64,000 bases of DNA from JBLIDK01 sp047632595 (GTDB taxonomy: Bacteria > Bacteroidota > Bacteroidia > Sphingobacteriales > Sphingobacteriaceae). The position numbers were made by a program, and so were the translations under genes. Below are positions 16,499 to 26,091 of this stretch, in pieces. Where the stretch lies: contig JBLIDK010000003.1 of assembly GCA_047632595.1 (NCBI GenBank), positions 1 through 64,000 on the forward strand. The letters run 5' to 3'. The first letter of the stretch is position 1, and each line of letters starts with the position of its first letter. The notes under the pieces were generated by a model that was given only the letters and a program-made list of their open reading frames with translations, did not search any database and was not told the origin of the DNA.

Positions 16499-17488
16499 CT
16501 AAAACCAATCCTGTTTAATTAAATACTCAGCAATTTGAACGGTATTAGTAGCCGCACCTTTTCTAAGATTATCAGCAACAATCCAAAGGTTGAGCGTTTT
16601 TTCTTGCGATTCATCTCTGCGTATACGCCCAACAAAAACTTCGTCCTTGCCGTGAGCACTTCGTGGCATAGGGTAGGAGTTGTTTTCAGGATCATCCAAA
16701 ATAATTAGACCTTCAGTATTGGAAAGTAAAGTTCGAACCTCGTCTAAATCAAATTCATTATGAAATTCAATATTAACTGCCTCAGAATGTCCACCAACAA
16801 CCGGTACCCTTACTGCCGTTGCAGTAATTCCAATTGAATTGTCTTGAAGGATTTTGTGTGTCTCGTTTACAAGCTTTAACTCCTCTTTGGTATAACCATT
16901 TGGATAGAACACATCGCAATGAGGAATACAATTTTTGTCAATATCATGTGGGTAGGCTTTTTCACCAACTATACCATTTCGCTCATCTTCTAATTGCTTA
17001 ACCGCTTTTACTCCGGTGCCAGTTATGCTTTGGTAAGTTGAAATTACAAGGCGCTTAATTTTATACTTATCGTGCAAAGGTGATAAAGTTGCTACCAATT
17101 GAATTGTGGAACAATTTGGGTTAGCGATAATGCGATCTCCTTTTTTAATTACGGCACCATTTACTTCTGGGACCACTAAAGGAGTGTTTTCATCCATTCT
17201 CCAAGCTGAAGAATTGTCAATTACAGTAATGCCATTCTCAGCAAATAATGGAGAAAACTCAGTTGAAGTTTCATCACCTGCAGAAAAAAGGGCAATAGCT
17301 GGCTTCATTTTAATAGCATCTAGTATCGAAACAACTTTATACGCTTTGCCTTTAAAATTAATTTCTTTGCCTACACTTCGTACACTAGCAACCGGTACCA
17401 ATTCACTTACTGGAAAATTGCGTTCAGTTAATACTTTAAGCATTTCCTGTCCAACTAAACCTGTTGCTCCTACTATTGCTATTTTCAT
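16499..17488 (-). CDS. asd: aspartate-semialdehyde dehydrogenase
   Basis: The 329-residue protein has the NADP-binding GATGLVGQEM (8-17), the catalytic NPNCSTIQL with Cys126, and the GGHSEAVN histidine region in the C-terminal half, all standard for Asd. It reduces aspartyl-4-phosphate to aspartate-4-semialdehyde for lysine/diaminopimelate, threonine and methionine synthesis. Its length is normal. It stands alone, convergent with DUF3108 across a repeat-filled gap, and has no other amino-acid genes beside it. Confidence 0.96.
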   Translation of the reverse strand: MKIAIVGATGLVGQEMLKVLTERNFPVSELVPVASVRSVGKEINFKGKAYKVVSILDAIKMKPAIALFSAGDETSTEFSPLFAENGITVIDNSSAWRMDENTPLVVPEVNGAVIKKGDRIIANPNCSTIQLVATLSPLHDKYKIKRLVISTYQSITGTGVKAVKQLEDERNGIVGEKAYPHDIDKNCIPHCDVFYPNGYTKEELKLVNETHKILQDNSIGITATAVRVPVVGGHSEAVNIEFHNEFDLDEVRTLLSNTEGLIILDDPENNSYPMPRSAHGKDEVFVGRIRRDESQEKTLNLWIVADNLRKGAATNTVQIAEYLIKQDWF

Positions 17489-17785
17489 TTGCTATCTACT
17501 GAAGGGTAAAATTACAACAATAGAATTTATGTAGAATAACAATTTTTTGTATTTCTAAGAGTGACAAATTTAGGAATTAGTAAGTATACTGATTGAATGG
17601 CAAATGTATTACATTGATGACGCAAGCTAAGTAGGCCTAATGCTGCGTAAAAAACCAACTGAGCCAAATTATATATTGCCGCGCAACCTTTCCAAACAAT
17701 TGGTCTCTTTAGGTTAATAAGTATTCAGTTTTTAGGTACTTTATTATTTGTTGACAATTAAATGACGGAAATAGCACTTCAAAAT
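17489..17785. other. intergenic region, nothing recognised
   Basis: This stretch separates divergent asd and the island of secreted proteins. No open frame, hairpin with T tract or repeat was recognised apart from the promoter at its right end. Confidence 0.5.
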
Positions 17786-17815
17786 TTGAATAAGACCTTA
17801 TAAATCTTATCTTTG
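17786..17815 (+). promoter_or_regulatory. promoter of the 17866 gene
   Basis: TTG (17786-17788), 19 bases, then TATCTTTG (17808-17815) is an exact fit to the Bacteroidota consensus TTG-N19-TAnnTTTG. The start codon lies 50 bases downstream. Confidence 0.75.
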
Positions 17816-17865
17816 AAGTTGCCTTAAAAGCACTAAACATTAATTATTTTAACTCCTACAATATC

Positions 17866-18327
17866 ATGAAGAAAAATTTAATTTGCTATGCTATTGGTTT
17901 TTTAACACTTTTTTTAAGCCAAAGTACATTCGCACAAACATCTGTTACAAATTTAAATGTAACCGACTGGACAGAAATTGAAAGTCCAAATGCGCAATTA
18001 TTTGAAATCTACTACGAAACGCAAACTTGCCCAATGGCAGGAACAGATGTGGTTCAAGAGTATGTTGTGTTAAGTTTCAATAATATTACTGACTTACCTA
18101 TTACTTTAACCTATGACTTAGAATTTCAATACACAAACTACTGTGCTAATTGTGATGCAACAAGTCCTGAGTTTCATTATGAAATTACTCTAAATTCAAA
18201 CCAAAGTACTTCTGGGACTTGTGATAAATCTAAAAGCAGTGGTTTGCGCGTTTTCAAGCAGTTTACAACTATCGAAAATAAGAATACTCTGAAAAGTTTC
18301 AAGGTTAAAAACCTAGAGATTCTATAA
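17866..18327 (+). CDS. small secreted protein of unknown function
   Basis: A 153-residue protein with a signal peptide (cleavage near TFAQ, residue 24). The mature part is beta-rich with five cysteines, including CANC (about residues 92-95) and one in TSGTCDK, which suggests disulfides outside the cell. There is no T9SS sorting domain. I do not recognise the family. It has its own promoter and is followed after 46 bases by the giant adhesin-like gene, so it may be a partner or simply precede it on the same transcript. Confidence 0.7.
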   Translation: MKKNLICYAIGFLTLFLSQSTFAQTSVTNLNVTDWTEIESPNAQLFEIYYETQTCPMAGTDVVQEYVVLSFNNITDLPITLTYDLEFQYTNYCANCDATSPEFHYEITLNSNQSTSGTCDKSKSSGLRVFKQFTTIENKNTLKSFKVKNLEIL

Positions 18328-18373
18328 GAATTAATATTTCTCAAAAAACAACCTTTCTCACAATTAAACCAAG

Positions 18374-21300
18374 ATGATGAAATTTAAATTTACACTCCTA
18401 TTTTTTGCATGTGTTCTTTTTACCCTAAACACAGTTGCGCAATGTGTAGTTAAAGCGACAGCTTCTTCTACAGTAATTTTTTGTGGCAATGAAGTTAAAT
18501 TAGCTGCTACACATGTACCGGGCAGCTACGTTTTCGAAACAGATTTTAATACTGGTGCTGGCGTTGGCTGGGGAACTACTCCAAATGCGGTTTATACAAA
18601 CCCTTGTGGTGCGCCTTTTGATGGATCACCTTATTTATGGTTTGATAATTCTTCAGCCAACCCAAGAACTGCAGTATCTGCAGCCTATGATCTAAGCACA
18701 GGTGGAAGTATCTGTTTTGTTATGCGTTTCGCAAAGCAAGATGATGGATCTCCATGTGAGGGACCAGACTTAGAAGATGAAGGAGTGTTTTTAGATTATT
18801 CATTAGATGGTACTAATTGGGCAAATATAGAGTACTATAGCCCAAATGGTGGATTTGACCCTGAGAGAATAAATTGGAAAGAATATTGTGTAATTATACC
18901 AGATAGTGCTAAAACAGCTTCAACTAAAATTAGATGGCACCAACCGAATGCATCTCCTCCAACAGTTCCGGGTAGTACAGATTTTGCTTTTGATCACTGG
19001 GGTTTAGAGAATATTTTAGTTACTACAAATGATCCCAACTTTATATACAAATGGGAGCATACGGGCATTGTAAAAGGGGATGGCTCTACGCCCATTGTTA
19101 AACCTATTGCAACAACTACTTATAATGTTGCTTATTACGATACATCTGGTTTAACCAATGATTCTTGCAATGCAAGTGTAACTATCACGACTAGTTTGCC
19201 TGTAGTAACAGCATTAGCATTAGATCCTATTGTTTGTCCTGAAGAAGACGCAAGATTAATTGCAATTAGTTCTTTAATTAATCCAGTTCCTACAGATTGT
19301 GGATTAGAAAACTACCAAGGTTGTGTACCAGGAAGAAGTAATGCAACTGAAGTTACACTTGGAAACGGAAACACCATACCTGCATATAATGGAGGAGAAG
19401 AAAATCCTTATGGTGATTTCGGTACAGCAACTTATACGGCTCAGTTTTTATATCATGCAGATCAGTTAAATGCACAAGGAATGTCAGCTGGAAGAATAAC
19501 ATCTTTGTCTTTCGATGTGCCTAGTATTCAGGCCAATGGAAATACATCAAGTACATCCAAGAATTTACCAAATTTTAGAATTGCCATTTCATGTACCAAC
19601 AAAACTACAATGAATGCCTTTGAATCAGGCATGATGGAAGTATACAGTCCTAGAACACAGAAGGTTGCAACTGGAAGAAATGATTACTTTTTTGAGAATG
19701 CCTTTAGATGGGATGGAAAAACAAACATTGTGGTAGAAATTTGTTGGTACTACCCTGATGGAGAAAGCTCAAGTTATAATCAAAGTGAGTATCCAGCAAC
19801 TAGAGGGTACAACCCTGGTTATCAATCATCTAGAGCTTCAACCACCAATTTTTCCGACGGTTTCTGTGACAAAAGCAATCAAATCGCAGCAGACAGTTAT
19901 TTACCTAATACTATATTTGGTTTTTGCATACCTAAGAACCCAGAATTAGAATATACTTGGACGCCTAGCGAAGCCTTTTCTGACAATGACAGTAGTTATG
20001 CTGTAGCAACTTTGGGGCATAATACAACAACCTATACAGTTACTGTGGGAGAAGTTGGAGGAGTGCCAGGATGTGAAGTAAGTGCAGATGTTGAAGTTTT
20101 AGTTCAAAAACCACAAATATCGTTCATTCCTACTGATCCTGAAATTTGTTCTGGGGATAGTATAGAAATAATAGCTAATATTGATGCAATTGGAGTAGCT
20201 ATATCTCCGGTGTTGTTTAGTAAAACAGTAAATGCAACCATTCCAGATCCACCTTTAATTGGCACGCCTCCAGGATTAACATCCACAATAAATGTAGCCG
20301 GAATAAGTCCAGTAGCATTAAATGCGGGTTCTATAGTGAAAGTTTGTATGAATATTGATCATGATAGACTATCAGAGCTTCAAGTTTCGTTAACTAGCCC
20401 TTCTGGAACAGTAATAAACCTTGTTGACCGAATAGGTGGAGAAGGCGATGATTATATTAACACTTGTTTTACTTTGACTGGGGCTGCTTTACCTCCAAAT
20501 GGCGCTCCTTACACTGGCGAATGGTCTCCAGCAAATCCATTTACAAACTTTGCAGGTAATAATGCAAACGGGAATTGGGTGCTTAGAGTTAGAGATTATG
20601 TAGGAGGATATTTAGTAACTCCAGTTCCACCAGTATTTGATACTGTAAGTGGAGATTTACTTAACTGGTCGATTGACATTAACGGTTCTCAACCAAACTT
20701 TATCACTTATTTTGAATGGCAAAATGCTGCTACTTTAAATAGAAATGATAGCGTGGTGGTAAAATCAGGTACCTCTGACACTACAACTTATACGGTGTAT
20801 GCAACAGATCAAGCTGGTTGTGAAACTACAGAAGAGGTAACCGTTAAAGTTACTCCTCCTAGTGTACCTGAAATTACTATTGCAGAAAGTGTAAATAATT
20901 TCTGTGAAGGAGATGAAACGGTAATATTTACTGCTACGCCAGTTAATGGTGGTGCAAGACCTTCTTATCAATGGTATAAAAATGGAGGCCCGGTAGGTTT
21001 AGATCAAAGTACTTACACTCCTTCTACTTTAGAAGATGGTGATGTTATAACTGCAAAATTAACTTCAAGTGAAGCTTGTGCAGCTCCTTTGGAAGTAACT
21101 TCAACTGGTATTACTATGGTTATTAATGACTTTGATGATGCAAACTTTACCTATGCTACTGCAACGTTTTGTTCAAATGATGCAAATACAATAAGTCCAA
21201 GTGGTCCAGTAACAGCTGGTGGTGTTTGGACAATTAATCCAGTTCCAACTGCAGGATTTAATAGTACAACTGGTGCATTTACACCGAATTTAATGGGTGA

Positions 21301-23317
21301 CGATTCTTATGATATTAAATACGTAACAAGTAATGCTTGTCCAGATTCTAATGAAGTAACTGTTTCAGTTGTTACAGATGTAAATGCTGCATTTACCTAT
21401 CCAAAAACAAGCTATTGTGTTTCTGAAGACAATACTTTTGCAAACTTTACTACTGGAACAGCTGGAACTTTTAGCGCAAACGACGGCGGTTTATTTTTTG
21501 AAAACACATCGAATGGAGAAATAAATATTAAAAAAAGTACACCAGGAACTTATGAAGTTTATAACATCATAACTGGTGGTGGTGATTGTGGAGAGGCAAA
21601 GGATACTTTTGATATTATCATTAACGCATTGCCTGATGCTTTATTTAATGTCCTAGGGACAGACTACTGCACTAAAAATGGTATTGAAGTTGCTTTAACT
21701 CCTGCTTTAGCTGGTGGTACTTTTAGTGGTAACGGTGTTTATGTAGATACATTCAAAGTTGATAGTGTAGCTTTAGGTTCTCATACCATTCGTTATGATA
21801 TTACTGATGTGAAAGGTTGTATCGATTCAAGTTTTCAATCAACTAAAGTTAATCCATTACCAAATGCAGCTTTCCAAGGTTTAGATGCCCAGTATTGTAT
21901 TGATGCAAGTAGTGCAACATTGGCCGGAACGGTATCAGGTGGAACATTTAAAGGACCTGGAATTGCTAGTAACCTGTTTAGCCCTGCTGCTGCAGGTGTT
22001 GGTACCCACACTATAACCTATACAAGAGCAAATGCTTTTGGTTGTGTAGATAGTACTTCGCAACAAGTAACAATTAATGGCTTACCAGATGCATCATTTA
22101 CAGGGTTGATTTTAGACAACTGTGTTTATGATGTTAGTTACGGATTAGTACCAGCTTTAAACGGTGGTGTATTTAGCGGTAAAGGAATTACTGACAGTAT
22201 ATTTGACCCTGCTATTGTCGGTTCTGGAAACTATACAATTACTTATAACATTACTGATGTTAATGGCTGTAAGAGTAATTCTAGCCAACCAGTTAATATT
22301 TACGAAAGACCAGTGGTAACAACTGATGGCGATACGTCTTTATGTGTTGGAGAGTCTGCAAGCTTATTTGTATCTGCCCTTAATAGTACATATAGATGGT
22401 CGCCAGGTGTAACTTTAAATGATTCCATCAGTGCAACACCATTAGCAACTCCAACGGCTACTACCACCTATACAGTTTCAGTAACAGATGAATTCTGTAT
22501 AAATTCTGGTTCAGTTGAAGTTATTGTGAATGAAATACCAGTTGCCGATGCAGGTGCTGATGCTTCGAAATGTCCACAAGATATTATTCAACTTACAGCT
22601 GAAAATGTATTGGGTGCAGATTTCTTATGGTCTCCAGCAGATGGTTTAAGCAACCCTAACATTTTTAATCCGATGTGTAATGTGCCAACAAATACAACTT
22701 ACACGCTTACGGTTACTAAAAACGGTTGTGTTGCTACAAGTGAATTAACAATTACAAATGATCCATTACCTATAGCTTCATTTACATTTAATAAAGATTC
22801 ATTAAATGTAGATTTTGTTGGCAATACAGCAGATGGAATTACTTTCTGGAAATGGGATTTCGGAGACAGAACGAACCCTTCATTCCAAAAAAGTCCATCT
22901 CATGCATTTGCACAAATTGGTACTTTTATAATTACTTTAATTGTTAGAAATCCATGCGGAGCTGATACCGTTGTATTTGAAATTGATGTAACTGGCGGTA
23001 TAGGTTCTGGCGGTACTGGTGGAGATTCAACAACTTCAGTTCAACCAACTCAAGTTTTAAACGCAAGTGTTAATCTTTATCCTAATCCATTTAATGATGG
23101 AATTACATTGGATGTAGAAGCCAAAAAGCAATTGAATTTCACTTATGAAATAATCAATCTTTTAGGTCAAACAACCTTTTTAAGTCAAGAAACGATAATA
23201 AAAAGCGGTTTGAATAGCTTAAAACTAGATAATAGCCAATTTGGAGAAGGACAAGTGTTTTTTGTTAAATTGAATCTAGAAGATGAGATTGCTATTTACA
23301 AGGTAATTAAGCAATAA
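18374..23317 (+). CDS. giant multidomain surface adhesin-like protein, T9SS type A substrate
   Basis: The 1647-residue product has a signal peptide (cleavage near VAQC, about residue 23). An N-terminal beta-sandwich (about 50-220) resembles reelin-type modules (ATG, YSLDG..W, WGLENI). A proprotein-convertase P domain lies at about 615-775 (MNIDHDRLSELQVSLTSP, TGEWSP). Then come Ig-like modules, three tandem repeats of about 75 residues (1085-1312, each starting LPDA/LPNA and holding GG.F.G.G), a PKD domain (about 1490-1540, KWDFGD) and a type A T9SS sorting domain (about 1560-1647). There is no evident enzyme active site, so adhesion or a structural surface role is likely. The last 98 codons and terminator are shared with the next gene. 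Confidence 0.88.
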   Translation: MMKFKFTLLFFACVLFTLNTVAQCVVKATASSTVIFCGNEVKLAATHVPGSYVFETDFNTGAGVGWGTTPNAVYTNPCGAPFDGSPYLWFDNSSANPRTAVSAAYDLSTGGSICFVMRFAKQDDGSPCEGPDLEDEGVFLDYSLDGTNWANIEYYSPNGGFDPERINWKEYCVIIPDSAKTASTKIRWHQPNASPPTVPGSTDFAFDHWGLENILVTTNDPNFIYKWEHTGIVKGDGSTPIVKPIATTTYNVAYYDTSGLTNDSCNASVTITTSLPVVTALALDPIVCPEEDARLIAISSLINPVPTDCGLENYQGCVPGRSNATEVTLGNGNTIPAYNGGEENPYGDFGTATYTAQFLYHADQLNAQGMSAGRITSLSFDVPSIQANGNTSSTSKNLPNFRIAISCTNKTTMNAFESGMMEVYSPRTQKVATGRNDYFFENAFRWDGKTNIVVEICWYYPDGESSSYNQSEYPATRGYNPGYQSSRASTTNFSDGFCDKSNQIAADSYLPNTIFGFCIPKNPELEYTWTPSEAFSDNDSSYAVATLGHNTTTYTVTVGEVGGVPGCEVSADVEVLVQKPQISFIPTDPEICSGDSIEIIANIDAIGVAISPVLFSKTVNATIPDPPLIGTPPGLTSTINVAGISPVALNAGSIVKVCMNIDHDRLSELQVSLTSPSGTVINLVDRIGGEGDDYINTCFTLTGAALPPNGAPYTGEWSPANPFTNFAGNNANGNWVLRVRDYVGGYLVTPVPPVFDTVSGDLLNWSIDINGSQPNFITYFEWQNAATLNRNDSVVVKSGTSDTTTYTVYATDQAGCETTEEVTVKVTPPSVPEITIAESVNNFCEGDETVIFTATPVNGGARPSYQWYKNGGPVGLDQSTYTPSTLEDGDVITAKLTSSEACAAPLEVTSTGITMVINDFDDANFTYATATFCSNDANTISPSGPVTAGGVWTINPVPTAGFNSTTGAFTPNLMGDDSYDIKYVTSNACPDSNEVTVSVVTDVNAAFTYPKTSYCVSEDNTFANFTTGTAGTFSANDGGLFFENTSNGEINIKKSTPGTYEVYNIITGGGDCGEAKDTFDIIINALPDALFNVLGTDYCTKNGIEVALTPALAGGTFSGNGVYVDTFKVDSVALGSHTIRYDITDVKGCIDSSFQSTKVNPLPNAAFQGLDAQYCIDASSATLAGTVSGGTFKGPGIASNLFSPAAAGVGTHTITYTRANAFGCVDSTSQQVTINGLPDASFTGLILDNCVYDVSYGLVPALNGGVFSGKGITDSIFDPAIVGSGNYTITYNITDVNGCKSNSSQPVNIYERPVVTTDGDTSLCVGESASLFVSALNSTYRWSPGVTLNDSISATPLATPTATTTYTVSVTDEFCINSGSVEVIVNEIPVADAGADASKCPQDIIQLTAENVLGADFLWSPADGLSNPNIFNPMCNVPTNTTYTLTVTKNGCVATSELTITNDPLPIASFTFNKDSLNVDFVGNTADGITFWKWDFGDRTNPSFQKSPSHAFAQIGTFIITLIVRNPCGADTVVFEIDVTGGIGSGGTGGDSTTSVQPTQVLNASVNLYPNPFNDGITLDVEAKKQLNFTYEIINLLGQTTFLSQETIIKSGLNSLKLDNSQFGEGQVFFVKLNLEDEIAIYKVIKQ

Positions 23318-23383
23318 GAATTACAACTATTTTGTAAGCCCCTATTTGTTGGTAAATAGCTAGCGAATAAGGGTTTTTTTATT
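23021..23383 (+). repeat. 363-bp direct repeat, copy 1 (sorting domain plus terminator)
   Basis: The segment matches 24227-24589 with the same length, no indels and about seven mismatches by eye. It covers the last 98 codons of the giant protein, its stop codon and the terminator. Synonymous and non-coding sites are as conserved as coding sites, which points to a recent duplication or gene conversion. Confidence 0.95.
23336..23381 (+). terminator. terminator of the giant surface-protein gene
   Basis: CCCCTATT and AATAAGGG form a stem with one mismatch followed by seven T residues. It is the counterpart of the perfect version at 24543-24587. Confidence 0.75.
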
Positions 23384-23469
23384 GAACAATATTTTATAAA
23401 TAAATTGAAGTAAATCTATACACTTGAGAAATGGGCAAAGGCCATTTATAAAATATTTTGTATATTCCA

Positions 23470-23578
23470 CATTCGTTTGAATTTATTGAATAGCGAAAAA
23501 GGCAGTGACAACAATGCTTTTCATTATGATAAAGCCAAGAAAAACATCAGAATAACTGTTTTACTAAATAGAGTAATT
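23470..23578 (+). repeat. upstream homology block, copy 1
   Basis: This leader resembles 24760-24867: shared words include CATTCGTTTGAA, AGCGAAAA and AAAGCCAAGAAAAAC in the same order before the start codon. It shows that the 5' control region was duplicated together with the gene. Confidence 0.75.
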
Positions 23579-24523
23579 ATGAAAAAACTTGCAATACTAG
23601 CAATAGTCACTTTTATCTCCATTACCGCTTTTGCACAAAGAACTACTGTAGACACAATAGGCGCAACTTGTGACGCTGCCTATGTAATTTGCGATAAAAA
23701 CGGATTGGTTGTTACCGATGTGCAAAATGGTTCAAATGCTTCCTTGGTGGCAAACAGTCCTAGTTGTTTTGGAAAGCCTCGGAAACAATCAGTTTATGTA
23801 AAATTTACTGTAAGTAAAACAGGAACTTTAGAGTTTATTATTTCTCCTTTGGATTCTGCACGAGCTTTAGTTGCAGATCAAACTGCATCTGAATATGATT
23901 ATGGCTTATATAATTTTACTGGATGCTCTGGTTCTGGTGCAGAAATGAATTTAGCCGATGAGATTTGCTGTAATTTTAACTCAAACTATCGAACAGCAAA
24001 TAGATATAGAACGGGAATTACAAATGCTGGTGGTAAAATTTGTGGTGGTTCAACATCTCACGATCCATTTTCAAAGTCAATTGCCGTTACAGAAGGAAAT
24101 GAATATGTTATTTTAATTGATAGAGATTATTTAGATAACCCATCTGGTCCAGGTAATAGTGCAAATGGTGGTTTTCTATTAACTTTTGGGGGCTCTTTTG
24201 AAATCAAAAATACTGGTACTGCCTGTGGAGATTCAACAACTTCAGTTCAATCAACTCAAGTTTTAAACGCAAGTGTTAATCTTTATCCTAATCCATTTAA
24301 TGATGGAATTACATTGGATGTAGAAGCCAAAAAGCAATTGAATTTCACTTATGAAATAATCAATCTTTTAGGTCAAACAACCTTTTTAAGTCAAGAAACG
24401 ATAATAAAAAGTGGTTTGAATAGCTTAAAACTAGATAATAGTCAGTTTGGAGAAGGACAAGTGTTTTTTGTTAAATTGAATCTAGAAGATGAGATTGCTA
24501 TTTACAAGGTAATTAAGCAATAA
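23579..24523 (+). CDS. secreted protein: paralogue of the 24868 product with a type A sorting domain
   Basis: The ATG at 23579 gives a signal peptide (MKKLAILAIVTFISITAFAQ); a frame opening at 23477 would add 34 unrelated residues. The 314-residue product has an N-terminal domain (about 22-215) almost identical to that of the 24868 product, of the kind often found in Bacteroidota surface proteins (a jelly-roll with CDAAYVICD, SVYVKFTV and ADEICCNF). Its last 98 residues equal those of the giant protein except for one Pro/Ser change. The gene is therefore a mosaic: 5' part from the downstream paralogue type and 3' part from the upstream gene. It has no PKD domain. Confidence 0.88.
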   Translation: MKKLAILAIVTFISITAFAQRTTVDTIGATCDAAYVICDKNGLVVTDVQNGSNASLVANSPSCFGKPRKQSVYVKFTVSKTGTLEFIISPLDSARALVADQTASEYDYGLYNFTGCSGSGAEMNLADEICCNFNSNYRTANRYRTGITNAGGKICGGSTSHDPFSKSIAVTEGNEYVILIDRDYLDNPSGPGNSANGGFLLTFGGSFEIKNTGTACGDSTTSVQSTQVLNASVNLYPNPFNDGITLDVEAKKQLNFTYEIINLLGQTTFLSQETIIKSGLNSLKLDNSQFGEGQVFFVKLNLEDEIAIYKVIKQ

Positions 24524-24589
24524 GAATTACAACTATTTTGTAAGCCCTTATTTGTTGGTTAATAGCTAACGAATAAGGGTTTTTTTATT
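24227..24589 (+). repeat. 363-bp direct repeat, copy 2
   Basis: Partner of 23021-23383, offset by 1206 bases. It carries the type A T9SS sorting domain, stop codon and terminator. Confidence 0.95.
24543..24587 (+). terminator. terminator of the 23579 gene
   Basis: CCCTTATT pairs perfectly with AATAAGGG and is followed by seven T residues. Confidence 0.8.
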
Positions 24590-24867
24590 AATTAATATTT
24601 GATACAGTACTTGTTGATTTTTAAAAAGTTCACTTTAAAAAATAACATTATTGGAGAGTATTTTGATTTTGTGGGCTTCAAACAAGGAATACAAAGGTTT
24701 TTGACTGACAAAAAATTTACAAAATCCCTTTAAAGTACTAGAATATTCAGTATCTTACGCATTCGTTTGAACCTATTGGAAAGCGAAAATATTAGTGTTG
24801 GCAGAACATTTGTTAACATAAAGCCAAGAAAAACAATAGAAAAACTGTTTGGGTAGATAGATTACTT
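24590..24867 (+). repeat. intergenic region with upstream homology block, copy 2
   Basis: The right half (24760-24867) is the counterpart of 23470-23578. The left half holds no recognised element. A clear TTG/TAnnTTTG promoter was not found in either copy, although both keep TTCGTTTG, one base off the -7 consensus. Confidence 0.6.
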
Positions 24868-26073
24868 ATGAAAAAACTTGCAATACTAGCAATAGTCACT
24901 TTTATCTCAATTACCGCTTTTGCACAAATAACTACTGTAAACCAAATAGGCGCAACTTGTGACGCTGCCTATGTAATTTGCGATAAAAATGGATTGGCTG
25001 TTACTGATGTGCAAAATGGTTCAAATGCTTCCAAGGCAAACAGTCCTAGTTGTTTTGGAAAGCCTCGGAAACAATCAGTTTATGTAAAATTTACTGTTCG
25101 TAAAACAGGAACTTTAGAGTTTATCATTTCCCCATTAGATTCTGCTTTGGCAGATGTTGCAGGACAAACTGCATCAGAATATGATTATGGCTTATATGAT
25201 TTTACTGGATGCTCTGGTGCAGATATGAATTTAGCCGATGAGATTTGCTGTAATTTTAACTCAAACTTTCGAACAGCAGGTAAATATAGAACGGGAATTA
25301 CAAGTTTTGGTCTAGCAACCTGTGGTGGTAGTGCTGGTGCATCTCTCGATCCATTTTCGGCGCCAATTACCGTTACAGAAGGAAATGAATATGTTATTTT
25401 AATTGATAGAGATATTTTAGATAACCCAAAAGGACCTGGTAATTCTGCAGATGGTGGTTTTCTATTAACTTTTGGTGGGTCTTTTGAAATAGAACCATTT
25501 CCAGATATGAGCTTTAACGGTTCTAATGCTGCAGATCAAATTTTTTGCTGTAGTCCTGAATTTATTTCTGTTATGAACCAAAGTGATTATTTAGCACCAA
25601 CTGTAACACATACATGGGATTTTGCAAATGGAAACATTTCATCTCTTGAGTCTCCAGATTCGACTGAGTTCGCTACTGCTGGTGATTATTTGGTAGGCTA
25701 TACTTATGAAGGACAAGATGGATGTACCTATACTTCTTCTAGGCAATTCACTTTATTACCTCCATCAGCTATGTTAATTCCCACGGCATTTTCACCAAAT
25801 GGAGATAATATTAATGATGATTGGAGAATTACTGTCGAAGGTTTAAACACGTATAGAATATCTGTGTATAACCGTTGGGGAGAACGTGTATTTGACGCTT
25901 CTAGCAACGATGCCGCAGCGATAGTTGGTATTTCTGGTACAATCACATGGGATGGTAATGTTCAAGGTACAAGTACACCTATTGAACAAGGAGTATATGT
26001 ATTTGCTGCTGTTGGAGAAGGTCTTGATGGTAATAAATACGATCTTAAGGACGCACTGACTATTTTAAGATAA
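24868..26073 (+). CDS. secreted protein with PKD domain and type B (gliding-associated) sorting domain
   Basis: The 401-residue product has a signal peptide (1-20), the same N-terminal jelly-roll-like domain as the 23579 product (about 22-210), a PKD domain (about 215-310, VTHTWDFANGN and ...GDYLVGYTYEG) and a type B T9SS C-terminal domain (about 312-401) with IPTAFSPNGDNINDDW and YNRWGERVFD. The type B domain, found in SprB-like and gliding-associated proteins, differs from the type A domains of its neighbours. It is likely a surface protein; no enzyme motif is visible. It probably represents the original form of which the 23579 gene is a rearranged copy. Confidence 0.9.
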   Translation: MKKLAILAIVTFISITAFAQITTVNQIGATCDAAYVICDKNGLAVTDVQNGSNASKANSPSCFGKPRKQSVYVKFTVRKTGTLEFIISPLDSALADVAGQTASEYDYGLYDFTGCSGADMNLADEICCNFNSNFRTAGKYRTGITSFGLATCGGSAGASLDPFSAPITVTEGNEYVILIDRDILDNPKGPGNSADGGFLLTFGGSFEIEPFPDMSFNGSNAADQIFCCSPEFISVMNQSDYLAPTVTHTWDFANGNISSLESPDSTEFATAGDYLVGYTYEGQDGCTYTSSRQFTLLPPSAMLIPTAFSPNGDNINDDWRITVEGLNTYRISVYNRWGERVFDASSNDAAAIVGISGTITWDGNVQGTSTPIEQGVYVFAAVGEGLDGNKYDLKDALTILR

Positions 26074-26091
26074 TAACATCTTAAAGGGTTA

